From the NCBI RefSeq assembly GCF_025642155.1, contig NZ_CP106798.1, forward strand, positions 3,162,001 to 3,226,000: DNA of 64,000 bases. Reading direction: 5' to 3'. This stretch comes from Streptomyces sp. HUAS 15-9. GTDB lineage: Bacteria; Actinomycetota; Actinomycetes; Streptomycetales; Streptomycetaceae. The notes under the pieces are model-generated. The model saw nothing but the letters and a program-made list of their open reading frames with translations. It did no database searches and was not told the DNA's origin. Positions 42,334 to 51,700 of the stretch are shown here, one piece after another (the stretch's first letter is position 1; each line of letters starts with the position of its first letter). A program made the translations under genes and the position numbers.

Positions 42334-43580
42334 GCGTTCGATGATCTCAGTGCCGCCCCCAGCTCCCCGAAGGCCTCGTGGAACCCGGGGAACGTCTTCC
42401 GTACGCACCCGGGGTCGTCGTACGACACTCCCGGCACCCGAAGTCCCGTCACCGCGAAGGACATGACGATGCGGTGGTCGCCGTAGGACTTGATCTGCAC
42501 GTCGGGCAGGGGTTCGCCGGGCTCGATCTCGATCCGGTCGGGGCCGGTGGACACGGAGATCCCCAGCCGCCGGAGGTTCTCCGCGCAGGCGTCCAGCCGG
42601 TCGCACTCCTTCACTCGCGTATTGGCCACGTCCTCGATGCGGACCGGGCCGGAGGCGAAGGGCGCGATCGCGGCCAGCGTGGGCATCGTGTCGGAGATGT
42701 CCCGCATGTTGACCGTCAGACCCCTCAGCACCCCCGTCCCCCGCACCGTCGTGCGGTCGGGGCCGATCTCCACCTCGGCGCCCATCCTGCGCAGTACGTC
42801 CACGAAGCCCAGGTCCCCCTGCAGGGCACCGGCCCCCAGCCCGGGAACCGTGACCTCCGCGCCCGGAGTGACGGCCGCCGCCGCGAAGAAGTAGCTCGAC
42901 GTGGACGCGTCCGGCTCCACCGCGTAGGTCGTGGCCCGGTAGCCGCCCGGCGGGACCACGAAGACGTCGCCCTCACGCCGTACCTCGGCCCCGAACTCCC
43001 GCATCATCGCGGTGGTGATCTCCACGTACGGCGCCGAGACCAGGTCCGTCACCCGGATCCGCAGGCCCTCGCGGGTCAGCGGGCCCAGCAGGAGCAGGGC
43101 AGTCAGGTACTGGGACGACTGACCCGCGTCCAGGACCACCTCACCGCCCCCGACGCCCACCGCCTCGATCCGCAGCGGGTGGTGCCCCTCCGCCTCCTCG
43201 TGCCGCAGGTCCACGCCGAGGTCGCGCAAGGCCCGGGTCAGCGGGGCCAGCGGACGTCGGCGCATCTGGGGCGAGGCGTCGAAGCGGTAACTGCCGTGGC
43301 CGGCCGCCGCCAGGGTGGGCAGGAAGCGGGCCGTGGTCGCGCCGTCGCGGCAGTAGACGTCGGCCTCGGGCACCGCGGGACCCTCGGGCCGGCCGTCGAT
43401 CTGCCAGGTGTCCGGGGTGCGGCCCACTCGGTAGCCGAGCCGGCTCAGGCCCTCGGCGAAGCCCTCGGTGTCGTCCGAACGAAGCGGTCGTACGAGGGTG
43501 GTGACGCCGTCGGCCGCTGCCGCGAGGAAGAGGGCGCGGGCGGTGATGGACTTGGAACCGGGGATGTCGACTACGGGCAT
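42330..43580 (-). CDS. aroA: 3-phosphoshikimate 1-carboxyvinyltransferase (EPSP synthase) paralogue
   Basis: A 416-residue enzyme that would add the enolpyruvyl group of PEP to shikimate-3-phosphate. It has PGSKSITARALFLAAAADG, QSSQYLTALLLLGPL, VANTRVKECDRLDACAENLRRLG and KSYGDHRIVMSFAVTGLR in family order. It differs from the usual actinobacterial chain at the second motif (CRDGATTARFL in place of an N-A-G-T type) and is short at the N-terminus. It may be a second copy serving another pathway. ATG 43580 fits the family start; GTG 43586 is possible. It is coupled to the hydrolase downstream. Confidence 0.85.
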   Translation of the reverse strand: MPVVDIPGSKSITARALFLAAAADGVTTLVRPLRSDDTEGFAEGLSRLGYRVGRTPDTWQIDGRPEGPAVPEADVYCRDGATTARFLPTLAAAGHGSYRFDASPQMRRRPLAPLTRALRDLGVDLRHEEAEGHHPLRIEAVGVGGGEVVLDAGQSSQYLTALLLLGPLTREGLRIRVTDLVSAPYVEITTAMMREFGAEVRREGDVFVVPPGGYRATTYAVEPDASTSSYFFAAAAVTPGAEVTVPGLGAGALQGDLGFVDVLRRMGAEVEIGPDRTTVRGTGVLRGLTVNMRDISDTMPTLAAIAPFASGPVRIEDVANTRVKECDRLDACAENLRRLGISVSTGPDRIEIEPGEPLPDVQIKSYGDHRIVMSFAVTGLRVPGVSYDDPGCVRKTFPGFHEAFGELGAALRSSNA

Positions 43581-44015
43581 GCCCACATGATCCGACGGAG
43601 TTCCCGGCGCGTGCCGGTGCGTCCGCCGACTGGACCACGCTCCGTCACACGCGCCACCCCACGCACCACTCCACGCATCTCCCCCCGACACCTCCCCCGC
43701 CACCCCCGCCACCCCTTCACCGACTTGCCGCAATCCACCCGGCCCGCGGAACCCCGCCCCACCCCGCTCCGTCCAACCCGCAGGCTGCCGGACGAGTCTC
43801 CGCGGTGCGGTGTCGGCCTCGCTGCTGGCTGCGATTGCTGACCACCCTCTCCGCCGCACTGCGGCCGGCAGCACGCCGTCATCGGCGCGCCCCCCTCCAA
43901 CTGCGCCGATGGCGGCCCCGGTCTGGTTACTGTGCATTCCCTTGACTGGCAGAAACTTCCCGGATATGGGTGACTTCTCGGAAGTTTCCTTCAGTGATCT
44001 CCGAAAGGAGCGCAC
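43581..44015 (+). promoter_or_regulatory. Promoter region of the GH3 gene with inverted repeat
   Basis: TTGACT (43942-43947) and TATGGG (43965-43970) with 17 bp between form a promoter. The perfect inverted repeat GAAACTTCC (43952-43960) and GGAAGTTTC (43980-43988) straddles the -10 and could be a sugar-responsive operator. AGGAG lies just before GTG 44016. The rest of the 435-bp gap is C-rich and without a gene. Confidence 0.55.
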
Positions 44016-45866
44016 GTGCCCGACACCAGTACGGGAAGAACAGGAAGCACCGCACGTCCGTCCAGACGTACCGTCCTCGCCGCCACCGCCGGCGTCACCG
44101 CCTCGCTGACGGTCGGCGGTATCGCGAACGCCGCCGGTACCGCGAACGCCGCCGCTCCCGGCGACAAGAAGCTACGCGCCCTCATCTCCGGTATGACACT
44201 GGAGGAGAAAGTCGGCCAGCTCTTCGTGATGCGGGTCTACGGCCACTCCGCCACCGCCCCCGACCAGGCCGACATCGACGCCAACCTCAAGGAGATCGGC
44301 GTACGCACGGCCGTCGAACTGATCGCCAAGTACCGCGTCGGCGGCATCATCTACTTCACCTGGGCCCACAACACCCGCGATCCCCACCAGATCGCCGATC
44401 TGTCCAACGGCATCCAGCGTGCCTCGCTGGAACAGCCCCGCGGGCTCCCCCTCCTCGTCGCCACCGACCAGGAGCACGGCATCGTCTGCCGGGTCGGCAA
44501 GCCCGCCACCCTCTTCCCGGGCGCCATGGCCATCGGGGCCGGCGGCTCCCGCGCCGACGCCCGCGCCCTCGGCCGGATCTCCGGCGCCGAGCTGCGCGCC
44601 ATCGGCATCAACCAGGACTACTCCCCCGACGCCGACGTGAACGTCAACCCGGCCAACCCGGTCATCGGCGTACGGTCCTTCGGCGCCGATCCGGACGCGG
44701 TCGCCGGGCTGGTGGCGGCCGAGGTGAAGGGATATCGGTCGGCGCGGGTCGCGGCGACCGCCAAGCACTTCCCGGGGCACGGCGACACCGCCGTGGACAG
44801 CCACTACGGCTTCCCGGTCATCACGCACAGCCGGGAGCTGTGGGAGCGGCTGGACGCGGTGCCCTTCCGGGCGGCGATCAGGGCCGGCATCGACTCGATC
44901 ATGACCGCGCACATCCAGTTCCCGGCCCTCGACGACTCGGGCGACCCGGCCACCCTCTCCCACCCCATCCTCACCGGCATCCTCCGTGAGGAACTGGGCT
45001 ACGACGGAGTCGTCGTCACCGACTCGCTCGGCATGGAGGGGGTACGGACGAAGTACGGGGACGACCGGGTGCCGGTGCTCGCCCTGAAGGCGGGCGTCGA
45101 CCAGCTCCTCAACCCGCCGAACCTGAGCGTGGCGTGGAACGCCGTCCTCAAGGCCGTACAGAACGGCGAGCTGACCGAGGCACGGCTCGACGAATCGATC
45201 CTGCGCATCCTGCGGCTGAAGGCGGGGCTGGGGATCCTCGAACAGCCGTACGTCAGCCCGTCCGGCATCGACTGCGTGGTCGGTACGGCGGCGCACCTCG
45301 CGGTGGCCGACCGCATCGCCGAGCGGACGACGACCCTCCTGGTCAACGAGGGCGCGGTCCTGCCGCTGTCCCGTCGGACGCACAACAAGATCCTGGTCGT
45401 CGGCGCCGATCCCGCCTCCCCGTCCGGCACCACGGGCCCGCCCACCACGGTCCTGGCCACCGCCCTCACCGAACTCGGCTTCACGGCCACCGCCCTGCCG
45501 ACGGGCACGGCCCCCTCCGCCGCGACCATCGCCAAGGCGGTCACGGCGGCGCGGGGCGCGGACGCGGTGGTCGTCGGCACGTACAACGTCACGGCGGGCA
45601 GTAGCCAGAAGACGCTGGTGGAACAACTGGTGGGAACCGGGAGGCCGGCGGTGGCGATCGCGGTTCGCAACCCGTACGACGTCGCCCAACTCCCCTCCGT
45701 CCAGGGATTTCTGGCCACCTACTCCTGGACCGACATCGAACTGCGCGCCGCCGCGCGGGTCATCGCCGGACGGGTCGCGCCACGCGGGAAGCTGCCGGTG
45801 CCGGTGCAGCGGGCGGACGATCCGGCACAGGTGCTGTACCCGATCGGCCATGGACTGTCGTACTAG
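44016..45866 (+). CDS. Tat-exported glycoside hydrolase family 3 beta-N-acetylhexosaminidase
   Basis: A 616-residue secreted enzyme. The Tat signal is SRRTVLAATAGVTASLTVGGIANA near residues 17-40. The GH3 barrel contains GLPLLVATDQEHGIVCRV and the NagZ-type motif KHFPGHGDT (250-258) followed by DSH (261-263), in which Asp-His acts as the acid/base pair, and VVTDSLGM with the nucleophile Asp. A second alpha/beta domain completes the protein. It probably releases GlcNAc from chitin or peptidoglycan fragments outside the cell. The start is GTG 44016 after AAAGGAG. Confidence 0.9.
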   Translation: MPDTSTGRTGSTARPSRRTVLAATAGVTASLTVGGIANAAGTANAAAPGDKKLRALISGMTLEEKVGQLFVMRVYGHSATAPDQADIDANLKEIGVRTAVELIAKYRVGGIIYFTWAHNTRDPHQIADLSNGIQRASLEQPRGLPLLVATDQEHGIVCRVGKPATLFPGAMAIGAGGSRADARALGRISGAELRAIGINQDYSPDADVNVNPANPVIGVRSFGADPDAVAGLVAAEVKGYRSARVAATAKHFPGHGDTAVDSHYGFPVITHSRELWERLDAVPFRAAIRAGIDSIMTAHIQFPALDDSGDPATLSHPILTGILREELGYDGVVVTDSLGMEGVRTKYGDDRVPVLALKAGVDQLLNPPNLSVAWNAVLKAVQNGELTEARLDESILRILRLKAGLGILEQPYVSPSGIDCVVGTAAHLAVADRIAERTTTLLVNEGAVLPLSRRTHNKILVVGADPASPSGTTGPPTTVLATALTELGFTATALPTGTAPSAATIAKAVTAARGADAVVVGTYNVTAGSSQKTLVEQLVGTGRPAVAIAVRNPYDVAQLPSVQGFLATYSWTDIELRAAARVIAGRVAPRGKLPVPVQRADDPAQVLYPIGHGLSY

Positions 45867-45979
45867 ACGTACGTCGCACACCGGGCGCAACGCCGCCAAC
45901 AGGCGGAAAGCCTCCCACACCGCTGGCGTGTGCCCGCCGTCGCGGGCCACGCTGGGCGGGGGTGTCTGGGGGGATCGCC

Positions 45980-46621
45980 ATGCGTGGGAGACGGTCGGTG
46001 GGGGTGGTGTGCGCACTGCCGGCGCTGGTCGTCGCCCTGTCCGCGTTGATCGTCGCTCTGTTGGCGACGGGTTGCCGGCGGTCGCAGGGCCCCGGTGAGC
46101 CCGTCGCGCAACCGACGCCCGCCGAAACCCCCGGATACGGCGTCCAGTTCCTCGCGGTCGACGAGTGCAGCTCCTTCGGCACGACGAGCTCCACCGAGGT
46201 CCCCTGCACCAGTGAGCGTGCGGCCGCCCGGGTCGTCGCCCGCTACGACGGCAGGATGGGCGACGGTCCCCTCTGCCCGGCCACGACCGACTTCGTGCTC
46301 CACATCAGCGAGCAGCGCCCGTCGAGCGACGAGGACGGCGACGGGACGATCCCGCGGGGCTACGCCTGCATGCGCAATCTCGAAGCGCCGCACCCCGGCG
46401 ATCCCGGCGGCGGGGGCGGGCCCCGCACGATCGTCGGCGACTGTGTCTACGGCTCCGGCGACGGCCAGGTCCGGGAAACGGCGTGCGACGGCTCGGGCGG
46501 ACGAAAGCCGCAGTACAAGGTCGTCAAGGCGGCAGCCGACCGCACCGAGTGCCCCGCGTCGACGGCCCTGTACGTGCAGCTCGGGGGTCCGGAGCCGGTG
46601 GGATGCGCACGGCGCGTGTGA
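45980..46621 (+). CDS. Secreted cysteine-containing lipoprotein of unknown function
   Basis: A 213-residue protein. The start MRGRRSVGVVCALPALVVALSALIVALLATGC is a signal peptide ending in a lipobox. The mature part has about eight further Cys residues, likely paired, and a Ser/Asp/Gly-rich loop. ATG 45980 follows GGGGGGA; GTG 45962 is less likely. It is convergent with the aminopeptidase. No family recognised. Confidence 0.75.
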   Translation: MRGRRSVGVVCALPALVVALSALIVALLATGCRRSQGPGEPVAQPTPAETPGYGVQFLAVDECSSFGTTSSTEVPCTSERAAARVVARYDGRMGDGPLCPATTDFVLHISEQRPSSDEDGDGTIPRGYACMRNLEAPHPGDPGGGGGPRTIVGDCVYGSGDGQVRETACDGSGGRKPQYKVVKAAADRTECPASTALYVQLGGPEPVGCARRV

Positions 46622-46651
46622 CATCCCACCGGTCCCCAAAAGGGCACACTG

Positions 46652-48085
46652 CTACGGCCGCAGCACGGGTTCCCGCTCCACGTCGGCCTTGTCCAGCTTC
46701 GCGTCGTAGCGGGCCAGCGGCTTCGCCGCCGACGGGTTCGCCTGTACCGCGGGCGACGCGACCCCCGCCCACTGCAGGATCCGGGCCGTGGCCAGGGCCT
46801 TCTGGTCGGGTACCAGGCCCGCGACATTGGCGCCGTGGTTCAGGCCGGGCGCGGTGAAGACGTAGGAGTCACGCGCGCCCGCGCCCAGCCGGAAGCGCTC
46901 CGAACCCCACGGGTCGTTCTGGCCGTAGACGAAGAGCATGTGGTGGGCACGGTGGCGGACCCAGGTGTCCACATCGCGCATGACGCCCGGCTGCCAGCGC
47001 ATCGGGATCGAGCGCGGTACGAAGTTCCGCGGAGGCTGGTAGCCGTAGCGGATCAGGCGCTTCTCGATGTGCGGGAAGCGGATCGTGGGCGCGCCGAGCT
47101 GGGTGCCGGCCTGGTAGTAGTACGGGGTGTACGTCTCCAGGCCCTGGTCGGCGTAGGCGGAGAAGCCGGAGATCGTGTCGACGGAGGTCCAGATCTCGTC
47201 GTCGGTCGCCTTCGCCGCGTTCGCGGGGATCTTGTCGCAGTCGGACAGCAGGCTGTACTGCCAGAAGCCCCAGACGTAGTCGAGGACGACCCCCTCGTAG
47301 GCACGGTCCAGGCCGCCGATGGTGGTGAAGGTGAGGCCGTTCTCGGCGGCGTACGCCGCGTACTTCTTCTCCAGGGGCGCACGGCGCACCAGTGCCTCCC
47401 GCTGGACCGCGTTCAGCCGGTCCCGGCACTCCTTGGTGCCGACCTTCTCGAAGAAGCGGTCGTAGGCCGAATCCTCCTTGTTCACGACGTCGTTGGGGGC
47501 CACGTACGCGACCACGCCATCCATGTCGCGCGGGTAGAAGCGCTCGTAGTAGGTGGCGGTCATGCCGCCCTTCGAGCCGCCCGTGGCCAGCCAGTTGCCC
47601 GTGTAGAGCGGCTTCAGGGCCTTGAAGACGCGGTGCTGGTCGCTGGCCGCCTGCCAGATGTCGAGCTTGGACCAGTCGGCCGGGTCGGGGCGGGACGGGG
47701 TGAAGAAGCGGTACTCCAGGGAGACCTGGTTGCCGTCCACGATCTGGGTCGGCTCGCGGCGGCCGGGGTTCGTGGAGACGTTGTAGCCACTGGTGTAGAA
47801 GACCGTCGGGCGGCTGACGTCCTTGTGCAGCACGGTGATCCGCTGCTGGAACGTGCCCTTCGACGGGTGCCGGTGGTCGATCGGCTGGGTGTAGTTCAGG
47901 ACGAAGTAGCGGTAGCCGGCGTACGGCTTCTCCTGGATCAGGCTCATGCCCGGTATCGCGAGCAGCCGGTCCTTGATGTCGACGTCCGTGCCGCCCGTGG
48001 CGTCGGCGGCGGTGGCCGCTCCCGCCGTGCTCAGCGTGCTTAGCAACACCATGAGCGCGAGCAGCCATCTGAGCGCCTTGCGCAT
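46652..48085 (-). CDS. Secreted tripeptidyl aminopeptidase (peptidase family S37)
   Basis: A 477-residue exported serine protease. The Sec signal is MRKALRWLLALMVLLSTLSTAGAATAA. The body closely resembles the streptomycete prolyl tri/tetrapeptidyl aminopeptidase: YFVLNYTQPIDHRHPSKGTFQQRI, TGNWLATGGSKGGMTATYY with the nucleophile Ser near residue 170, an Asp in YGQNDPWGSERF and a His in APGLNHGANV. It would trim tri- or tetrapeptides from extracellular proteins. ATG 48085 fits the signal peptide. It is monocistronic. Confidence 0.9.
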   Translation of the reverse strand: MRKALRWLLALMVLLSTLSTAGAATAADATGGTDVDIKDRLLAIPGMSLIQEKPYAGYRYFVLNYTQPIDHRHPSKGTFQQRITVLHKDVSRPTVFYTSGYNVSTNPGRREPTQIVDGNQVSLEYRFFTPSRPDPADWSKLDIWQAASDQHRVFKALKPLYTGNWLATGGSKGGMTATYYERFYPRDMDGVVAYVAPNDVVNKEDSAYDRFFEKVGTKECRDRLNAVQREALVRRAPLEKKYAAYAAENGLTFTTIGGLDRAYEGVVLDYVWGFWQYSLLSDCDKIPANAAKATDDEIWTSVDTISGFSAYADQGLETYTPYYYQAGTQLGAPTIRFPHIEKRLIRYGYQPPRNFVPRSIPMRWQPGVMRDVDTWVRHRAHHMLFVYGQNDPWGSERFRLGAGARDSYVFTAPGLNHGANVAGLVPDQKALATARILQWAGVASPAVQANPSAAKPLARYDAKLDKADVEREPVLRP

Positions 48086-48200
48086 GCACACTCCCCTGTG
48101 AGACAGATGTGCGCCGGAAACTATCGGAGCAACATCCGTCACACCAGGGGAAATTGAGCTTCAGGGAGAATGCTTCAGGCGGAATCGAGTCGGCACGGTA

Positions 48201-48590
48201 TCAGCACAGGATCCAGCCGGAACTCACGACGCCCTTGCCCACCGAACCCTTCACCCACACGCAGCGGTGACCGGCGTGCACCGTCACCGGGCCCGCGTGG
48301 TACGCGAAGCGGCCCCTGTCGACGACCGGGCGGTTGCCGCGGGCCTGCACGCTGACCGACATCGAGCGCCTGGTCCCCGGATGGTCGGGCACGGTGACGG
48401 CGCAGACGTAGCCGTTGCTCCGGTAGACGAGCACGGTGCCGGTGGAGAAGGGCAGGGTCTTCACCTTGCGCCCGGTGCAGGAGCCGTCCGCCGCCTGGGC
48501 GCTGCCCGGCGCCACGAGCGCGAGCACCCCGGACGCGGCCAGCACGGCCGCGCCGAGCGCGAGCTTTCGGCGTATCGCACCACGGTCCAC
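48201..48590 (-). CDS. Small secreted protein, beta-rich
   Basis: A 129-residue protein with a twin-arginine or Sec signal (RRKLALGAAVLAASGVLALVAPGSAQAADG), then a mature domain of about 95 residues (SCTGRKVKTLPFSTGTVLVYRSNGYVCAVTVPDHPG) with four Cys residues. GTG 48590 has GGGAGG upstream and is preferred over ATG 48623. It lies upstream of the aminopeptidase on the same strand with a 115-bp gap. Function unknown; it may be a small exported binding or inhibitor protein. Confidence 0.75.
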   Translation of the reverse strand: MDRGAIRRKLALGAAVLAASGVLALVAPGSAQAADGSCTGRKVKTLPFSTGTVLVYRSNGYVCAVTVPDHPGTRRSMSVSVQARGNRPVVDRGRFAYHAGPVTVHAGHRCVWVKGSVGKGVVSSGWILC

Positions 48591-48690
48591 TGTCGTCCCT
48601 CCCGTACCGCAGTCATGCACCATCAGTCATGCACCATCGATGTACGTACTGATGTACGGACGCACGACATATGTCGGATGGTTGCACGAC

Positions 48691-48790
48691 CGTCAGAAGT
48701 GCCCGCCCACCAACCATCAGAAGTACCCACCCACCAACCGTCAGCAGGACACGCCCCCACCGGCCGTCAGTGGGACACGCCCACCGGCTC
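48691..48790. repeat. Four imperfect 24-26-bp tandem repeats at the 3-prime end of the ABC gene
   Basis: The units begin CGTCAG/CATCAG at 48691, 48715, 48739 and 48765 and share CCCACCAAC or CCCACCGG ends. The last unit includes the stop codon and last codons of the ABC exporter (48767). On the minus strand the pattern reads as repeated copies of the gene end. Confidence 0.7.
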
Positions 48791-51700
48791 CTCCGGTTCG
48801 GCCTGACCCACGAAGGTCCGCCACAGCGAGGCGTACCGGCCGTCCAGCGCCAGCAGTTCCTCGTGCGTCCCGTCCTCCACCACCTGCCCGTGGTCCATCA
48901 TCACGACGCGGTCCGCGCGGGCGGCGGTGGTGAGGCGGTGGGCGACGACCAGTGTCGTACGGCGGCCTGCGAGGCGGTCCGTGGCCTGGTTGACCAAGGC
49001 TTCCGTGGCCAGGTCCAGGGCCGCCGTCGCCTCGTCGAGGAGCAGGACGTCCGGGTCGACCAGTTCGGCGCGGGCCAGTGCGATCAGCTGGCGCTGGCCG
49101 GCCGAGAGGTTGCGGCCGCGCTCGGCGACCTCGTGGAGATAGCCGCCCTCGAGCGTGGCGATCATGTCGTGGGCGCCGACCGCCCGCGCCGCCGCCTCGA
49201 CCTGGGCGTCGGTGGCGTCGGGCCGGCCGTAGGCGATGGCGTCGCGCACAGTGCCCTGGAAGAGGTACGCCTCCTGGGGGACGACGCCCAGGCGGTGCCG
49301 GTACGACGTGAGGTCGAGCGCCCGCAGATCCGTGCCGTCGACCGTCACCCGGCCGCCCGTCGGGTCGTAGAACCGCGCCACCAGCTTGACCAGGGTCGAC
49401 TTGCCCGCCCCCGTCTCGCCGACGAAGGCGACGGTCTGGCCGGCCGGGATCGTCAACTCGATGCCGCTGAGCGCCTCTTCGTCGGCGCCGTACGAGAAGC
49501 GCACGTCCTCGAAGGCGATCTCGCCCCTGAGCGAGCGGACTTCGAGCGGCTCGTCGGCGGGGCTGGTGGAGGTCGGCTCCCGCAGCAGCTCCTGGATGCG
49601 GCCGAGAGAGACGGTGGCCTGCTGGTAGCCGTCGAAGACCTGGGAGAGCTGCTGGACGGGGGCGAAGAAGAGGTCGATGTAGAGCAGATAGGCGACCAGT
49701 GCGCCCGTGGTGAGCGTCGCCGCCTCGATCCGGCCGGCGCCCGCGATGAGGACCGCGGCGGCCGCGACCGACGCCAGCAGCTGGACGAAGGGGAAGTAGA
49801 CGGATATCAGCCACTGACCGCGGATCCGGGCGCTCCGGTAGGCGTCGCTGCGCTCCGCGAACCGCCGTCCGCCGTCCCGCTCGCGCCGGAAGGCCTGCAC
49901 GATCCGCAGCCCGGAGACGGACTCCTGGAGGTCGGCGTTGACCACCGACACGCGTTCACGGGCGAGTTCGTACGCCTTCACGCTCGCCCGGCGGAAGAAG
50001 AAGGTGGCGACGATCAGCGGGGGCAGGGTCGCGAAGACGACCAGCGCCAGCTGCACGTCGAGCACCAGCAGGACGCCCATGATGCCGAAGAAGGTGACGA
50101 CCGACACGAACGCCGTGACCAGACCGGTCTGCAGGAACGTCGACAGCGCGTCGACGTCCGTCGTCATCCGGGTCATGATCCGGCCGGTCAGCTCACGCTC
50201 GTAGTAGTCGAGACCCAGACGCTGGAGCTGGGCGAAGATCTTGAGGCGGAGGGCGTAGAGGACGCGTTCGCCGGTGCGTCCGGTGATCCGTGTCTCGCCG
50301 ATCTGGGCCGTCCACTGGACGAGTACGGCGAGCAGGGCGAGCAGGGACGCCGACCAGACCGCGCCCAGGGCGAGCCGGGTGACGCCCTGATCGATGCCGT
50401 GCCGGATCAGGATCGGCAGCAGCAGGCCCATGCCGGCGTCCACGGCGACCAGCAGCAGGCCCACGAGGAGGGGGAGGCCGAAGCCGCGGAGCAGCCGGGT
50501 CAGCCCGTAGGAGTCCTCCGGCCGGACCGCCCTTGTCTCGTCGACGTCGGGGGTGTCGTTCGCCGGGGGCAGCGCCTCGACGAGGGTGAGGAGTTCGGGG
50601 GTGGCCGGGGAGTCGGCCAGCGCCTGGTCCTTGGGCCGGCGGTCGCCGGTCCACAGATGGGGAGTCACCGCGCGTTCGGCGTCGAACTCGGCGTCCAGCT
50701 CTTCACGGACGCTGGTGTCCTCGTGCGGCAGGGCGGGCTCGGCGTGGCCCGGGGAGACGCCACCCAGCTCGTCGGGATCGGTGAGCAGGCGACGGTAGAG
50801 GGCGGATCGTTCCTGCAGTTCCTCGTGGGTGCCGATGTCGGCCAGCCGACCGCCGTCGAGGACGGCGATGCGGTCGGCGAGGTTGAGGGTGGAGCGGCGG
50901 TGCGCGATCAATAGGGTGGTGCGCGCGTTAGCGCTCGATGAGGGGTGGTGGTCGGGCGACGGGAGGGCCGTACGACCCTCCATGACGTGCTTCAGCGCCT
51001 CGTGGATCTCGTGCTCCACGCGGGCGTCCACCGCGGAGGTCGCGTCGTCGAGGACCAGCAGGCGCGGGTCGGTCAGGATGGCGCGGGCGAGCGCGACGCG
51101 CTGGCGCTGGCCTCCGGAGAGGGTGAGGCCGTGCTCTCCGACCTTGGTGTCGTAACCGTCGGGCAGCTCGGCGATGAAACGGTCCGCCTGGGCGGCGCGG
51201 GCGGCCTTCTCGATCTCCTCCTGCGTCGCGTCGGGGCGGCCGTACGCGATGTTGTTGCGCACGCTGTCCGAGAACAGGAAGGAGTCCTCGGGGACCAGGC
51301 CGATCGCGGCCCTGAGGGAGTCCAGGGTCAGCTCGCGCACATCGTGGCCGCCGACCAGGACGGCGCCGTGGGTGACGTCGTAGAAGCGCGGGAGGAGCAG
51401 GGAGACCGTGGACTTGCCGGAGCCGGAGGAGCCGACGACCGCGAGGGTCTCGCCGGGGCGGATCTCGAAGCTGAGCCCTTCGAGCACCGGGCCGGATGCG
51501 CCGGAGGCATCGCCGTACCCGAAGGACACGTCGTCGAACTCGACCGTCGCGGGCGCGTCCGCGGGGAGGGTCTTGGTGCCCTCCTTGATCGTCGGCTCGG
51601 TGTCGATCAGCTGCAGGACGCGCTCGGTGCTCGCACGGGCCTGCTGGCCGACCGTGAGGACCACGGCGAGCATCCGGACCGGGCCGACGAGCTGGGCGAG

